From positions 1-64,000 of the forward strand of contig NZ_JAHVKE010000002.1 of assembly GCF_019800885.1 (NCBI RefSeq): a stretch of DNA of 64,000 bases, given 5' to 3'. The notes below the pieces were generated by a model that was not told the origin of the DNA, searched no databases, and saw nothing but the letters and a program-made list of their open reading frames with translations. This stretch comes from Maritalea mobilis (GTDB lineage: Bacteria > Pseudomonadota > Alphaproteobacteria > Rhodobacterales > Rhodobacteraceae). This document shows, one piece after another, positions 47,201-56,438 of this stretch. A program made the position numbers and the translations under genes. Position 1 is the first letter of the stretch, and the number at the start of each line of letters is the position of its first letter.

Positions 47201-49713
47201 TGGTGCAGGTCATGTCGAACCGACTGATCGACATGCAGATCGTCGAACTGGGCGACGACCCGACCGAGGTGACCTTGCCCGTGACCGAGGACTGGGGGGC
47301 CGGGGCCTATGTCACCGCCTCTCTGATCCGGCCCATCGGCGCGGTCTCTGGCCCGGTGCCGACGCGCGCCATGGGTCTGGTCCATGCCGCTGTCGATCCC
47401 GGCGCACGCGCCCTGGACGTCACGCTGGAGACGCCCGAAGAGGCCCGCCCACGCCAGCCGCTGGAGGTCGCGCTGCGCGTCGATGGCGCGGTCGAGGGCG
47501 AAACCGTCCATGCCACCATCGCGGCGGTCGACCTGGGGATCCTGAACCTGACCGGCTTCGACAGCCCCGATCCGCAAGGCCACTATTTCGGCCAGCGGCG
47601 GTTGGGTATGGAGATCCGCGACGTCTATGGCCGCCTGATCGACAGCCGCGACGGGGCCGAGGGGCGCATCCGGCAAGGTGGTGACGCGGGCGCCGGGATG
47701 CGGATGCAAGCCCCGCCACCCACGCAGAAGTTGGTGGCTGAGTTTTCCGGCCCGCTGACGGTGGGCGCGGATGGTCTTGCGCGCGCCAGCTTCGACATGC
47801 CCGCCTTCAACGGCACCGTCCGGCTGATGGCCGTCGCGTGGTCCGAGACGGGCGTGGGGCAGGCCGAGGCGGAGGTCATCCTGCGTGACCCGGTGGTGGT
47901 GCAGGCCAGCCTGCCGCGATTCCTCGCCCCCGGGGACAGCGCGCGGATGCTGCTGGAACTGGCCCATGCCGAGGGCGCGACGGGCGAGATGCAACTGGCC
48001 ATCGAGACGGATGGCGGCGTGCGCATCGGCGAGGTGCCGGGTGCAGTGACCTTGGGTGAGGGCGAAACGCAGCGCGTTTCCCTTCCGATCGAAGCCACCG
48101 GAGCCACCGGCGTTCAGGAGATCCGCGTCGCGCTGACCACGCCGGATGGTATCGAATTGATGCAAGAGCTGATGCTGCCCGTGCAGGTGAACGACCCGGA
48201 GGTCGCGGAAACCAGCCGCGTCACCCTTTCGCCCGGCCAGAGCTTCCTTCTGGATGCCGCCGCCTTCACCGGTTTCCGCGAAGGCGTGGGGCGGGTGACG
48301 GTTGCGGCAGGTCCGCTGGCACGGTTCGACGCGGCGGGCCTTCTGACCATGCTGGACCGCTATCCCTATGGCTGTACCGAGCAGGTGACGAGCGGGGCAC
48401 TGCCACTTCTCTACCTGTCCTCGGTCGCCGAGGCGTTGGACCTTGGCACGGCCGAAAACCTCGGGCTGCGGATCGCCGATGCCATCGGGCGGGTTCTGAC
48501 CAACCAGTCGGCGAATGGCGGGTTCGGATTGTGGCGCGCCGGGTCGGGTGACCTGTGGCTCGATGCCTATGTCACCGATTTCCTCAGCCGCGCGCGGGCG
48601 CAGGGGCACCGCGTTCCGGCGCAGGCGTTTCAATCGGCGCTCGACAACCTTGCCAACCAGGTCGCCGCCCATCCCGATTTCGAGGAGGGCGGGCAGGGCC
48701 TGGCCTATGCGCTGATGGTTCTGGCGCGCGAGGGGCAGGCCAGCATGGGCGACTTGCGTTACTATGCCGACGTGAAGGCCGACAGTTTCGCCACGCCGCT
48801 GGCCTTGGGTCAGTTGGGGGCGGCGCTGGCGATGTATGGCGACCAGCCGCGCGCCGATGCGATGTTCCGCGCGGGCTATGCCCTGTTGCAGGACCTTGAG
48901 CGCGAGGGCGAAGGCCAGGTCTGGCGCGCCGATTACGGCAGCGACCGGCGCGATGCGGCGGGCCTGCTGGCGCTGGCGGCGGCGGCCGGGTCCGAAGCGG
49001 TGCCGTTCCCTGCCCTGTCGGAGTCGCTGGCCACCGTAAACCGGCCCGTTTCAACGCAAGAGGCGGTGTGGAGCCTGCTGGCCGCGCATGCGCTGATCGA
49101 CGACCCGAGCGCCGGTGGCCTGCGCATCGACGGCGAGGTGGTGAACGGCCCGCTGGTCGAGGTGATGCAGGCTGGCGATGCCGCCCGCACCCTCGAAAAC
49201 GCGGGCGACCGCGACGAGGTTCTGACCATCACGCGCTTCGGCGTGCCCGAGGGCGCGACCGAGGCCTTCGGCAACGGGTTCCGCATCAGCCGCAGCTACC
49301 TCACGCTGGAGGGTCAGCCGGTTGACCCGGCGCAGGTCGCGCAAGGCACCCGCATGGTCGCGGTCCTGACGGTGACGCCAACCAGCGGCACCCGTGAAGG
49401 CCGCTTGATCGTGAACGATCCGCTGCCGGCGGGGTTCGAGATCGACAACCCGAACCTTCTGCAATCGGGCGACCTTGCGGCGGTGCAGGGGCTGGACCTG
49501 TTCCTTGGGACCGAGATGGCGGAGTTCCGGCAGGACCGCTTCCTTGCCGCCGTCGACAGGCGCGGCGATGCCGGGCAGTTCCGCCTGGCCTATATCGTGC
49601 GCGCGGTCACCCCCGGTGACTTCCACCACCCCGCGGCCAGCGTCGAGGACATGTACCGCCCGCAATACCGCGCGCAGACCGCCTCGGGCCGGGTCGTGAT
49701 CGCAAGCGAATGA
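44284..49713 (+). CDS. Bacterial alpha-2-macroglobulin with N-terminal PAN domain
   Basis: A 1,809-residue periplasmic protein that traps foreign proteases. Signal peptide about 1-22 (RALVALLFGAGLIAPLSATA-Q). A PAN/Apple-like domain follows (CSAACRADPDCVAFTFNSRNDSC, about 58-80). The macroglobulin-like domains run to about 1,300, then the thioester site YPYGCTEQVTSG with Cys1364 and Gln1367. The site is the intact Cys-x-Glu-Gln motif, so covalent trapping is possible. The C-terminal part holds the TED helices and receptor-like domain. No lipobox, unlike the E. coli type. It overlaps pbpC by four bases, the known partnership with PBP1C. Confidence 0.92.
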   Translation: MRALVALLFGAGLIAPLSATAQEVVPDRYLSIARDVDLPGNDLRPLFDTTLEACSAACRADPDCVAFTFNSRNDSCFPKSAAGDSEDYSGAFSGVFRPTDAGVLARLEDRIGQLSFLRESDFELAREQALDMARAHYGGAFPASDWRDVSQREEADGNLVGAMRLMGAGITRGDLAADWTDYARLLLAIETEDRGRQREYRRAALRAATNAALRAAPGEDLARAATILAQSLEEQGRGRDAIPALRLAIAEAPTPAREEALDRVLGLYGFRVTDTRVEAEAEFPRICAIFSEPLAPGGVLFDDFLQTTEDGLAVEAEDRQFCITGVSHGSRYEFTLRADLPAASGEVLRAPVTLRQYVRDRQPSVRFAGRAYILPASAGGTIPLVAVNTDLVDLRLYHVSDRNILRTLQTQYFGRPLADWELTRFAEEIGEEIWQGEAEVAMEQNRSVTTRLPIGEVLDGREPGLYALEASVGGAGTRSDSATQWFLVSDLGVTTLLGADGVHVIVRSLETAGPRAGVSVSLVSASNRLLGEVTTDADGYAHFDAGLARGEAGAAPAMVSLRDGESDFAFLSLREAEFDLSDRGVEGREPAGAIDLFLTTERGAYRAGETIHATALARDGRAGAVTDLPLTAILNRADGVEYARQLIEEVGGGGYVFDFDLGADVPRGTWRLSVHADPDDAPLSSTSLLVEDFLPERIDVALGMDEGPFTPGDRPRLSVQADYLFGAPASDLEVTGRAALRPTRRTEDFPGHLFGRHDDQPNAEFPTLSTTTTGDDGSAALRVPIPALSGAPQPSRLTVTAQVAEASGRPVERSLTRVVLPDTAMIGIRPLFDSTLPEEAEAEFDLIAVGADALPVRWVLNRVERRYQWYRQNGNWTWEPITTRSRIATGETTLGDTPERLALPVDWGSYELRVESDASGYAVTSVGFDAGWYGAEGATDTPDVLEVSLDAESYSAGDTATLRIVPRQGGVALVQVMSNRLIDMQIVELGDDPTEVTLPVTEDWGAGAYVTASLIRPIGAVSGPVPTRAMGLVHAAVDPGARALDVTLETPEEARPRQPLEVALRVDGAVEGETVHATIAAVDLGILNLTGFDSPDPQGHYFGQRRLGMEIRDVYGRLIDSRDGAEGRIRQGGDAGAGMRMQAPPPTQKLVAEFSGPLTVGADGLARASFDMPAFNGTVRLMAVAWSETGVGQAEAEVILRDPVVVQASLPRFLAPGDSARMLLELAHAEGATGEMQLAIETDGGVRIGEVPGAVTLGEGETQRVSLPIEATGATGVQEIRVALTTPDGIELMQELMLPVQVNDPEVAETSRVTLSPGQSFLLDAAAFTGFREGVGRVTVAAGPLARFDAAGLLTMLDRYPYGCTEQVTSGALPLLYLSSVAEALDLGTAENLGLRIADAIGRVLTNQSANGGFGLWRAGSGDLWLDAYVTDFLSRARAQGHRVPAQAFQSALDNLANQVAAHPDFEEGGQGLAYALMVLAREGQASMGDLRYYADVKADSFATPLALGQLGAALAMYGDQPRADAMFRAGYALLQDLEREGEGQVWRADYGSDRRDAAGLLALAAAAGSEAVPFPALSESLATVNRPVSTQEAVWSLLAAHALIDDPSAGGLRIDGEVVNGPLVEVMQAGDAARTLENAGDRDEVLTITRFGVPEGATEAFGNGFRISRSYLTLEGQPVDPAQVAQGTRMVAVLTVTPTSGTREGRLIVNDPLPAGFEIDNPNLLQSGDLAAVQGLDLFLGTEMAEFRQDRFLAAVDRRGDAGQFRLAYIVRAVTPGDFHHPAASVEDMYRPQYRAQTASGRVVIASE

Positions 49714-51761
49714 TCAAACGGGTCATCACCACGCTTCTGGTCGCGCTGCTACTGGCGGCGGGTGCGGGCGCGTGGTGGCTGGATCGTTGGATCGACGCCA
49801 CCGAGATCCCGCCACTGGTGCTGGAAACCGGGGGCGAGGTGCTGGACCGCGACAACCGCCTGCTGCGCGCCTACACGGTCGAGGACGGGCGCTGGCGCCT
49901 GCCGGTCAGCTATGGCGCGGTGGACCGCGATTTCGTCGAGATGCTGGTCGCCTACGAAGATCGCCGGTTCTGGAGCCATTCCGGCGTCGATCTGCGGGCC
50001 TTTGGCCGCGCGGCGTGGCAGGCCGTGACCTCGGGGCGGATCGTGTCAGGGGGATCGACCCTGACCATGCAGGTGGCGCGCCTGTTGGAGGACTCAGGCA
50101 CTGGGGCGCTGGACGGCAAGATCCGGCAGATCCGTCTGGCCTTGGCGTTGGAGCGGGTTTTGTCGAAGGAAGAGATCCTGACGCTCTATTTCCACCTCGC
50201 CCCCTATGGCGGGAATATCGAGGGGATCCGCGCCGCGACGCTGACATGGTTCGGGGTGGAACCCAACCGTCTGACCGCCGCGCAATCGGCGCTGCTTGTG
50301 GCCCTGCCGCAAGCGCCCGCGTCCCGACGCCCCGACCGCTTCCCCGAGAATGCCCGCATCGCGCGCGACCGGGTGCTGGACCGCGCCGTGCGCTTTACCT
50401 CGCTGACCGAAGCCGAGATCGCCTGGGCGCGTGAAGAAGCCATCCCGACCGAACGCCGCCCCTTTCCCGCCTTCGCCGCGCACCTGGCCGACCGCGCCGT
50501 CGCCGAGCGGCCCACGCAAGGCACCCATCGCCTGACCCTCGATGCCGGGCTACAGGCCCGGATGGAGGACCTCGCCCTGCGGGCCATCGAGGGGCGCGGC
50601 CCGCGTATAAGCGCGGCGATCATGGTGATGGACCACCGAACCGGGGCGCTGTTGGCCTCGGTCGGGTCACCCGACTACACGGATGTGACGCGCGAAGGCT
50701 TCGTCGACATGACAACCGCCGTGCGCTCGCCCGGATCGACGTTGAAGCCGCTGATCTACGGGCTGGCCTTCGACGAGGGGCTGCTGCATCCCGAAAGCCT
50801 GATCTCGGATCGGCCCATCGATTTCGGCGGCTACGCGCCCCGGAATTTCGACAACGCGTTCCGGGGCGAGGTCTCGGCCGCCGAGGCGCTGCAATTGTCG
50901 TTGAACATCCCTGCCGTGACCCTCCTGCACGAGATCGGGCCAGCGCAGATGCTGGCCGCCATGCGCCGCGCCGGGATGGAGATCGAATTGCCCGTGGGAG
51001 AGCAGCCGGGCCTGGCCATCGCCCTGGGGGGGATCGGCACGCGGATGGAAGACCTGATGCGCCTTTACGCGGCCATCGCGCGCGGCGGGGTCGAGGTGCC
51101 CTGGCACTGGCGGCAGGGCGATACGGCCACCGAGGGGCAGCGCGTGATCGGCCCTGTCGCGTCGTGGTATCTCGGCGACGTGCTGGGCGATGTCCCGCCC
51201 CCGGCGAGCGCCCCGCGCAACGGCCTGGCCTTCAAGACCGGCACCAGCTACGGGCATCGCGACGCCTGGGCCTTCGGGTTCGACGGGCGGCACGTGGTGG
51301 GGATCTGGATGGGGCGGGCCGATGGCGCCTCGGTTCCCGGGGCGTTCGGCGCGGACCTTTCGGCACCGCTTCTGTTCGAGGCCTTCGCGCGGATCGACGG
51401 CGATCTGGCCCCGCGCGCCGGTGCGCCCGAGGGGGCATTGACCCTTTCGCACGGGCAGCTTCCGGCGCCGTTGCGCCGGTTCACACCCGCCCATGACGCC
51501 GTCCCCGAGGCAGACGGCCCCGAGATCGCCTTTCCCCCGGAGGGCGCCGTTTTGGCCTGGCAACCCGACCTGCCCGTCACCGCGCGCGTGGCCGACGGGA
51601 CGCCCCCCTTTACATGGCTGTGGAATGGCGCACCCGTCGCGTCGGGCCTGCATGACCGCGAGTTCGCCCTCGACCGGCCCGGCCTGGGCTTTGGCGAATT
51701 GATGGTGATCGACGCGGAGGGCCGCGCCGGACGCCGCGCGATCGAGATCGCGGCGCCCTAG
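49710..51761 (+). CDS. pbpC: Penicillin-binding protein 1C
   Basis: Bifunctional peptidoglycan synthase of 683 residues in the inner membrane. An N-terminal membrane anchor (about 4-24) precedes the GT51 domain with catalytic Glu83 in VAYEDRRFWSHSG. The transpeptidase follows with Ser343-x-x-Lys346 (PGSTLKP), the SLN motif in LSLNIPAV and KTGTS at 509-513. The last 90 residues form the PBP1C-specific C-terminal domain (LPVTARVADGTPPFTWLWNGAPV). The start ATGA overlaps the macroglobulin stop. Together they are thought to mend the wall after protease attack. Confidence 0.95.
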   Translation: MIKRVITTLLVALLLAAGAGAWWLDRWIDATEIPPLVLETGGEVLDRDNRLLRAYTVEDGRWRLPVSYGAVDRDFVEMLVAYEDRRFWSHSGVDLRAFGRAAWQAVTSGRIVSGGSTLTMQVARLLEDSGTGALDGKIRQIRLALALERVLSKEEILTLYFHLAPYGGNIEGIRAATLTWFGVEPNRLTAAQSALLVALPQAPASRRPDRFPENARIARDRVLDRAVRFTSLTEAEIAWAREEAIPTERRPFPAFAAHLADRAVAERPTQGTHRLTLDAGLQARMEDLALRAIEGRGPRISAAIMVMDHRTGALLASVGSPDYTDVTREGFVDMTTAVRSPGSTLKPLIYGLAFDEGLLHPESLISDRPIDFGGYAPRNFDNAFRGEVSAAEALQLSLNIPAVTLLHEIGPAQMLAAMRRAGMEIELPVGEQPGLAIALGGIGTRMEDLMRLYAAIARGGVEVPWHWRQGDTATEGQRVIGPVASWYLGDVLGDVPPPASAPRNGLAFKTGTSYGHRDAWAFGFDGRHVVGIWMGRADGASVPGAFGADLSAPLLFEAFARIDGDLAPRAGAPEGALTLSHGQLPAPLRRFTPAHDAVPEADGPEIAFPPEGAVLAWQPDLPVTARVADGTPPFTWLWNGAPVASGLHDREFALDRPGLGFGELMVIDAEGRAGRRAIEIAAP

Positions 51762-51773
51762 TCCCGATCAGGC

Positions 51774-52949
51774 TCAGATACGCTCGATGGCGAGCGCGAT
51801 ACCCTGCCCGCCGCCGATGCACATGGTGATCAGCGCCTTGGAGCCACCGATACGCTCCAACTCGTAAAGCGCCTTGACGGTGATGATCGCGCCCGTCGCA
51901 CCCACAGGGTGCCCCAGCGCGATGGCCCCGCCATTCGGGTTCACCTTGGCGGGGTCGAGGCCGAGGCCCTTGTTCACCGCCAGCGCCTGTGCGGCGAAGG
52001 CCTCGTTCGACTCGATCACGTCGAAATCGGTGATGGAAAGGCCCGTCCTGGCCAGCAGGTTCTCGACCGCGGGAACCGGGCCGATCCCCATGACCTCGGG
52101 GCGCACCCCGGCATGGGCATAGCCGATCACGCGGGCGCGCGGCGTCAGGCCCGCCTTTTCCGCCGCATCCGCGCGGGCCAGAACCAGCGCCGCCGCGCCG
52201 TCATTGATGCCCGAGGCATTGCCCGCCGTCACCGTGCCGTCCTTCTGGAAGACGGTACGCAGACCGGCCAGCGCCTCGGCGGTCGTGGCCTTGGGGTGTT
52301 CATCCGTGTCGAAAGGCACGAGGTCGCGCTTCACCTTCACCTCGACCGGCACGATCTGGTCCTTGAAGCGGGCTTCGGCGATGGCCTTTGCGGCGCGCTT
52401 CTGGCTTTCGAGGGCAAAGGCGTCCTGCGCTTCTCGGGTGATAGCGTGTTCCTTGGCGACATTCTCGGCGGTCACGCCCATGTGGCCGGTGCCGAAGGGG
52501 CAGTTCAACGCGCCCAGCATCATGTCTTTCGCGCCCACATCGCCCATTTTCTGGCCCCAGCGGGCATCGGGCATGATGTAGGGGGCGCGGCTCATGCTTT
52601 CGGCGCCACCGGCAAGGCCGAACGCGGCATCGCCCATGGCCAGCGACTGGATGACCGAGACGATGGCCTGCGCGCCCGACCCGCATAGACGGTTCACGTT
52701 CATCGCGGGCGTCGTGTCGGGGATACCCGCCTGCATCGCGGCGACACGGCTGAGATACATGTCGCGCGGCTCGGTGTTGATGACATGGCCGAAGGTGACG
52801 TGGCCAATCTGGCCGCCCTCGACGCCCGCACGCTCCAGCGCGGCCTTCGTGGCGACCGTGCCCAGGTCGATCGGCGCAACGCCCGCAAGCGAGCCGCCAA
52901 AGGTGCCGATGGCCGTCCGCGCACCGGATAGAATGACGATATCGTCCAT
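51774..52949 (-). CDS. Acetyl-CoA C-acyltransferase (thiolase)
   Basis: A 391-residue thiolase. The acylated Cys89 lies in NRLCGSGAQA, the His in NEAFAAQ to GGAIALGHPVGATGA, and the second Cys in TMCIGGGQGIA. ATG 52949 is chosen over an earlier frame start because of its GGGAGGG site six bases upstream and the normal start MDDIVILSGARTAIG. It could act in acetoacetyl-CoA formation for polyhydroxyalkanoate, or as a beta-ketothiolase in degradation. No phaB or phaC is adjacent to decide. A MarR gene lies just upstream, in the same direction. Confidence 0.9.
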   Translation of the reverse strand: MDDIVILSGARTAIGTFGGSLAGVAPIDLGTVATKAALERAGVEGGQIGHVTFGHVINTEPRDMYLSRVAAMQAGIPDTTPAMNVNRLCGSGAQAIVSVIQSLAMGDAAFGLAGGAESMSRAPYIMPDARWGQKMGDVGAKDMMLGALNCPFGTGHMGVTAENVAKEHAITREAQDAFALESQKRAAKAIAEARFKDQIVPVEVKVKRDLVPFDTDEHPKATTAEALAGLRTVFQKDGTVTAGNASGINDGAAALVLARADAAEKAGLTPRARVIGYAHAGVRPEVMGIGPVPAVENLLARTGLSITDFDVIESNEAFAAQALAVNKGLGLDPAKVNPNGGAIALGHPVGATGAIITVKALYELERIGGSKALITMCIGGGQGIALAIERI

Positions 52950-53033
52950 GAGATCCCTCCCCCGTCTCAGGTAAGTCACGTTGGCTCTGGTTAAGCCAAA
53001 GGGGAAGGCGAGGGTAAAGAGCGACGTTGCGTT

Positions 53034-53483
53034 TTACGCGGCGTCGCCCTCGTCGGGATCATGCTCCATCAAGCGTTCCAACCCGGCGAGGAATGCGTCG
53101 GCATCAGGGCCGAGACGCGACTTCAGCTCGCGTTCAAACGCGTGCGCCTGCTGCGCAAGGGCGTGGAAGATGGATTTGCCTTCGCCGGTCAGCTCCAGCT
53201 CGACCAGGCGGCGGTCGGACTGACTGACCGTCTTGGTGACAAGACCGGCGGCCTCAAGCCGGGCCGCTGCGCGCGAGACCTTGGACTTGTCCATATCGAC
53301 GCGCCGGTGGATCTCGCGGACGGAGACCGATGCTTCCTCGTTGAGATGCGCGAGCACCCGCCACTCGGACCGGCTCAGCCCGTATTTGGACCGGCAGCTA
53401 TCAGCGTATTCACGGCTGACCCGACCAGCCAGAACGGCAAGGCGATAGGGAAGGAAATCGTCGAGGCGAAACGACAGGGACAT
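53034..53483 (-). CDS. MarR-family transcriptional regulator
   Basis: A 149-residue winged-helix regulator: LSRSEWRVLAHLNEEASVSVREIHRRVDMDKSKVSRAAARLEAAGLVTKTVSQSDRRLVELELTGEGKSIF, with the recognition helix and the SDRR wing. The acidic tail ends DPDEGDAA. It lies 84 bases upstream of the thiolase on the same strand and could regulate it. No operator was identified. Confidence 0.9.
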   Translation of the reverse strand: MSLSFRLDDFLPYRLAVLAGRVSREYADSCRSKYGLSRSEWRVLAHLNEEASVSVREIHRRVDMDKSKVSRAAARLEAAGLVTKTVSQSDRRLVELELTGEGKSIFHALAQQAHAFERELKSRLGPDADAFLAGLERLMEHDPDEGDAA

Positions 53484-53558
53484 GGCAAGTGACTACTCTT
53501 TGCGAACTGTAACTGTCTTACGTAAAACGATGAATTTGGCAAGGTAGAGTTCAAGAGA

Positions 53559-53592
53559 AGGGCGCCCGGCGGAAGGCCGGACGCCCTTTTTG
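53559..53592. terminator. Rho-independent terminator between serA and a MarR gene
   Basis: GGGCGcCCGGC-ggaa-GGCCGGaCGCCC is a stem of about 11 bases. The plus strand continues as TTTTTG, the minus strand as TTCTCTTG. On the minus strand it ends serA, 14 bases after its stop; it has terminator shape in both directions. Confidence 0.7.
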
Positions 53593-53606
53593 TTGCTATG
53601 TCCGGC

Positions 53607-55202
53607 TCAGGCGGCGTCGAATTGTAGCGGACGGATCTGCTGGAACATGCCGGTGTCGCGCAGCGCGACAAGGGCCGGTTCAGGCGGCTGTTCGTCGAGG
53701 TAGAGAAGCGCGATGGCCTCCTCGCCCGCGCCCGAGCGACCGAGCGTAAAGTTCGCGATGTTCACGCTGTTCTCACCCAGCGTGCGGCCCAATGTCCCGA
53801 TGATGCCCGGCACGTCCTTGTTGGTCGTGTAAAGCATGTGCTCGCCGATCTCGGCATCGATGTTGATGCCCTTGATCTGGATGAAGCGCGGCTTGCCATC
53901 GGAGAACACCGTACCCGCAATCGAACGATCCTTGACGGCCGTTTTCACATGCAGGCGGATATAGCCGTCGAACACGCCGGTCTTGTCCTGCGTGGTGGTC
54001 GAAATCTCGATCCCGCGCTCGCGGGCGATCACCGGTGCGGACACCATGTTCACGCCCGGGTTGGACGGCTTCATCAGGCCCGCGATGGCAGCGCAGTTCA
54101 ACGCCTGCAGGTTCATGTCCTTGACCAGGCCGTTATAGGTGATCTCGATTTCCTCGATCGCCTCTTCGGTCAGTTGGCCGACAAAAGCGCCCAGGTGCTC
54201 GGCCAGCTTGACCCAGGGGCCCATGATCGCTGCTTCCTCGGCCGTGACGGACGGCATGTTCAGCGCGTTCGTGACGGCCCCGGTCAGAAGGTAGTCCGAC
54301 ATCTGCTCGGCCACCTGGAGGGCGACGTTTTCCTGCGCCTCGGTGGTGGCGGCGCCAAGGTGGGGCGTGACCACGACATTGGGCAGGTTGAACAGCGGGT
54401 TCTCGGTGGCGGGTTCTTCCTTGAACACGTCAAAGGCCGCACCGGCGACGTGACCGTCCTTGATCAGCTGCGCCAGCGCCGCTTCGTCGACCAGACCGCC
54501 ACGGGCGCAGTTGACGATGCGCACGCCTTTCTTGGTCTTCTTGAGGTTCTCTTCCGACAGGATATTCGCCGTCTTCTCGGTGAAGGGCACGTGCAGCGTG
54601 ATGAAATCGGCGCGGGCCAGCAGTTCGTCGAGCTCGACCTTGGTCACGCCCATGGACTTGGCGCGTTCCTCGGACAGGAAGGGGTCGTAGGCCACGACCT
54701 TCATCTTCAGCCCAAGCGCCCGGTTGCAGACGATGGAGCCGATGTTGCCAGCCCCGATGACACCAAGGGTCTTGCCGGTCAGTTCCACGCCCATGAAGCG
54801 GGATTTTTCCCACTTGCCGGCATGGGTCGAGGCGTTGGCCTCGGGGATCTGGCGGGCCACGGCGAACATCATCGCGATGGCGTGTTCGGCGGTGGTGATG
54901 GAGTTGCCGAAGGGCGTGTTCATCACGATGATGCCCTTCTTCGACGCCTCGGGAATATCGACATTGTCGACCCCGATCCCGGCCCGGCCGACGACCTTGA
55001 GATTGGTGGCAGCGGCGATGATCTTTTCGGTCACCTTGGTGGCCGAGCGGATCGCCAGACCGTCATAATCTCCGATGACTTCAAGGAGCTTGTCCTTGTC
55101 CTTGCCGATGGAGGGATCGAAGGTCACGTCGATGCCACGGTCACGGAAAATTTGCACGGCAGTTTCGGAGAGCTTGTCGCTCACGAGCACTTTGGGGGCC
55201 AT
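53607..55202 (-). CDS. serA: D-3-phosphoglycerate dehydrogenase
   Basis: First step of serine synthesis. The 531 residues have the NAD fold (LGVIGAGNIGSIVCNRALG), the substrate and catalytic motifs GRAGIGVDNVD, NCARGGLVDEAAL and PHLGAATTEAQ, an intervening domain and a C-terminal ACT domain (HMLYTTNKDVPGIIGTLGRTLGENSVNIANFTLGR) for serine feedback. ATG 55202 has GAGGAG eight bases upstream; GTG 55211 is too close to that site. It lies 81 bases downstream of serC, and that gap has a hairpin. Transcription with serC is likely. Confidence 0.97.
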   Translation of the reverse strand: MAPKVLVSDKLSETAVQIFRDRGIDVTFDPSIGKDKDKLLEVIGDYDGLAIRSATKVTEKIIAAATNLKVVGRAGIGVDNVDIPEASKKGIIVMNTPFGNSITTAEHAIAMMFAVARQIPEANASTHAGKWEKSRFMGVELTGKTLGVIGAGNIGSIVCNRALGLKMKVVAYDPFLSEERAKSMGVTKVELDELLARADFITLHVPFTEKTANILSEENLKKTKKGVRIVNCARGGLVDEAALAQLIKDGHVAGAAFDVFKEEPATENPLFNLPNVVVTPHLGAATTEAQENVALQVAEQMSDYLLTGAVTNALNMPSVTAEEAAIMGPWVKLAEHLGAFVGQLTEEAIEEIEITYNGLVKDMNLQALNCAAIAGLMKPSNPGVNMVSAPVIARERGIEISTTTQDKTGVFDGYIRLHVKTAVKDRSIAGTVFSDGKPRFIQIKGINIDAEIGEHMLYTTNKDVPGIIGTLGRTLGENSVNIANFTLGRSGAGEEAIALLYLDEQPPEPALVALRDTGMFQQIRPLQFDAA

Positions 55203-55238
55203 GTCAGGCACTCCTCATTCAAGAAATTCAGGGGGTCA

Positions 55239-55267
55239 CAGGGCGTGCACATGCCGTACACACCCTG
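55239..55267 (-). repeat. Hairpin between serC and serA
   Basis: On the minus strand CAGGGTGTGTAC, a five-base loop, and GTGCACGCCCTG give a stem of 12 pairs, two of them G-T. It sits in the 81-base gap, 17 bases after the serC stop. No T-run follows, so it is not a normal terminator. It could slow decay of the upstream mRNA end or reduce read-through to serA. Confidence 0.55.
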
Positions 55268-55283
55268 TACATACGCATATCCG

Positions 55284-56438
55284 TCAGGCGGCTTGAGCCT
55301 GCGCCTCGATCTCGGCGTGGAAGGCCCAGTCGAGCCACGGCAGCATCGCCTCGATATCGGCGGTTTCCACCGTCGCACCGCACCAGATCCGCAGACCGGC
55401 GGGGGCATCGCGATAGGCGCCGATATCCAGCGCCACGCCCTCGGCCTCCAGCCGCTTGGCGACGGCCTTGGCAAAAGCGGCGCCATCCGTGATCCGGTCA
55501 TCGGTGAACTTGAGGCAGACCGACGTGTTCGACCGCGTCGCCGGATCCTCGGCGAGGTTGTCGATCCAGTCGCGCTCGGCGCAGAAATCGAAGATGGCCT
55601 GCGCGTTGGCATCGGCCCGCGCCATCAGGGCAGGCAGGCCGCCGATGGCCTGCGCCCAGTCCAGCGCGAGCAGGTAATCCTCGACCGCCAGCATGGAGGG
55701 GGTGTTGATCGTCTCGCCCACGAAGATGCCTTCGATCAGCTTGCCACCCTTGGTCAGGCGGAAAATCTTGGGCAGGGGCCATGCGGGGGTGTAGCTTTCC
55801 AGACGCTCCACCGCGCGGGGGCTGAGGATCAGCATGCCGTGCGCCGCTTCGCCGCCCATCACCTTCTGCCAGGAGAAGGTCGTCACATCCAGCTTGTCCC
55901 AGGGCAGGTCCTGCGCAAACGCGGCAGAGGTCGCGTCGCAGATCGTCAGGCCCTCACGGTCGGCCGGGATCAGGTCGCCATTCGGGACGCGAACGCCCGA
56001 GGTGGTGCCGTTCCAGGTAAAGACGACATCGGTGTTGAAATCGACCTCGGCGAAATCGACGATCTGGCCGTACTCGGCGGTCTTCACCTCAGCCTGGATC
56101 TTGAGCTGCTTGACTGCGTCGGTGACCCAGCCCGCGCCAAAGCTTTCCCAGGCGACCATCGTCGCGGGGCGCGCGCCCAGCAGCGACCACATGGCCATCT
56201 CGACCGCGCCGGTGTCCGAGGCGGGCACGATGCCGATGCGGTAATCGGCGGGCACGCCGAGAACCTCGCGCGTCATTTCGATCGCGGCTTTCAGCTTGTC
56301 CTTGCCGATCTTGGCGCGGTGCGAGCGGCCCAGCGCGGCGCCAGACAGTTTATCGAGGGAAAAAACGGGGGGTTTGGCACAGGGGCCAGAGGAAAAACGC
56401 GGATTGGCCGGCCGCGTGGCCGGTTGGTCGATAGTCAT
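55284..56438 (-). CDS. serC: Phosphoserine aminotransferase
   Basis: PLP enzyme that makes phosphoserine in serine synthesis; it also serves pyridoxal phosphate synthesis in many bacteria. The 384 residues start [13 protein letters not shown] and hold [15 protein letters not shown], the NGTTSGVR motif and the PLP-lysine region [17 protein letters not shown]. This is the alphaproteobacterial form of about 380 residues, longer than that of E. coli. A leader RNA precedes it. It is the first gene of serC-serA. Confidence 0.96.
   Translation of the reverse strand: MTIDQPATRPANPRFSSGPCAKPPVFSLDKLSGAALGRSHRAKIGKDKLKAAIEMTREVLGVPADYRIGIVPASDTGAVEMAMWSLLGARPATMVAWESFGAGWVTDAVKQLKIQAEVKTAEYGQIVDFAEVDFNTDVVFTWNGTTSGVRVPNGDLIPADREGLTICDATSAAFAQDLPWDKLDVTTFSWQKVMGGEAAHGMLILSPRAVERLESYTPAWPLPKIFRLTKGGKLIEGIFVGETINTPSMLAVEDYLLALDWAQAIGGLPALMARADANAQAIFDFCAERDWIDNLAEDPATRSNTSVCLKFTDDRITDGAAFAKAVAKRLEAEGVALDIGAYRDAPAGLRIWCGATVETADIEAMLPWLDWAFHAEIEAQAQAA

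Noticed and set aside
46774-48672. A 632-codon minus-strand frame within the macroglobulin gene
   Set aside because: It is a shadow of the macroglobulin reading frame and shows no recognisable protein features.
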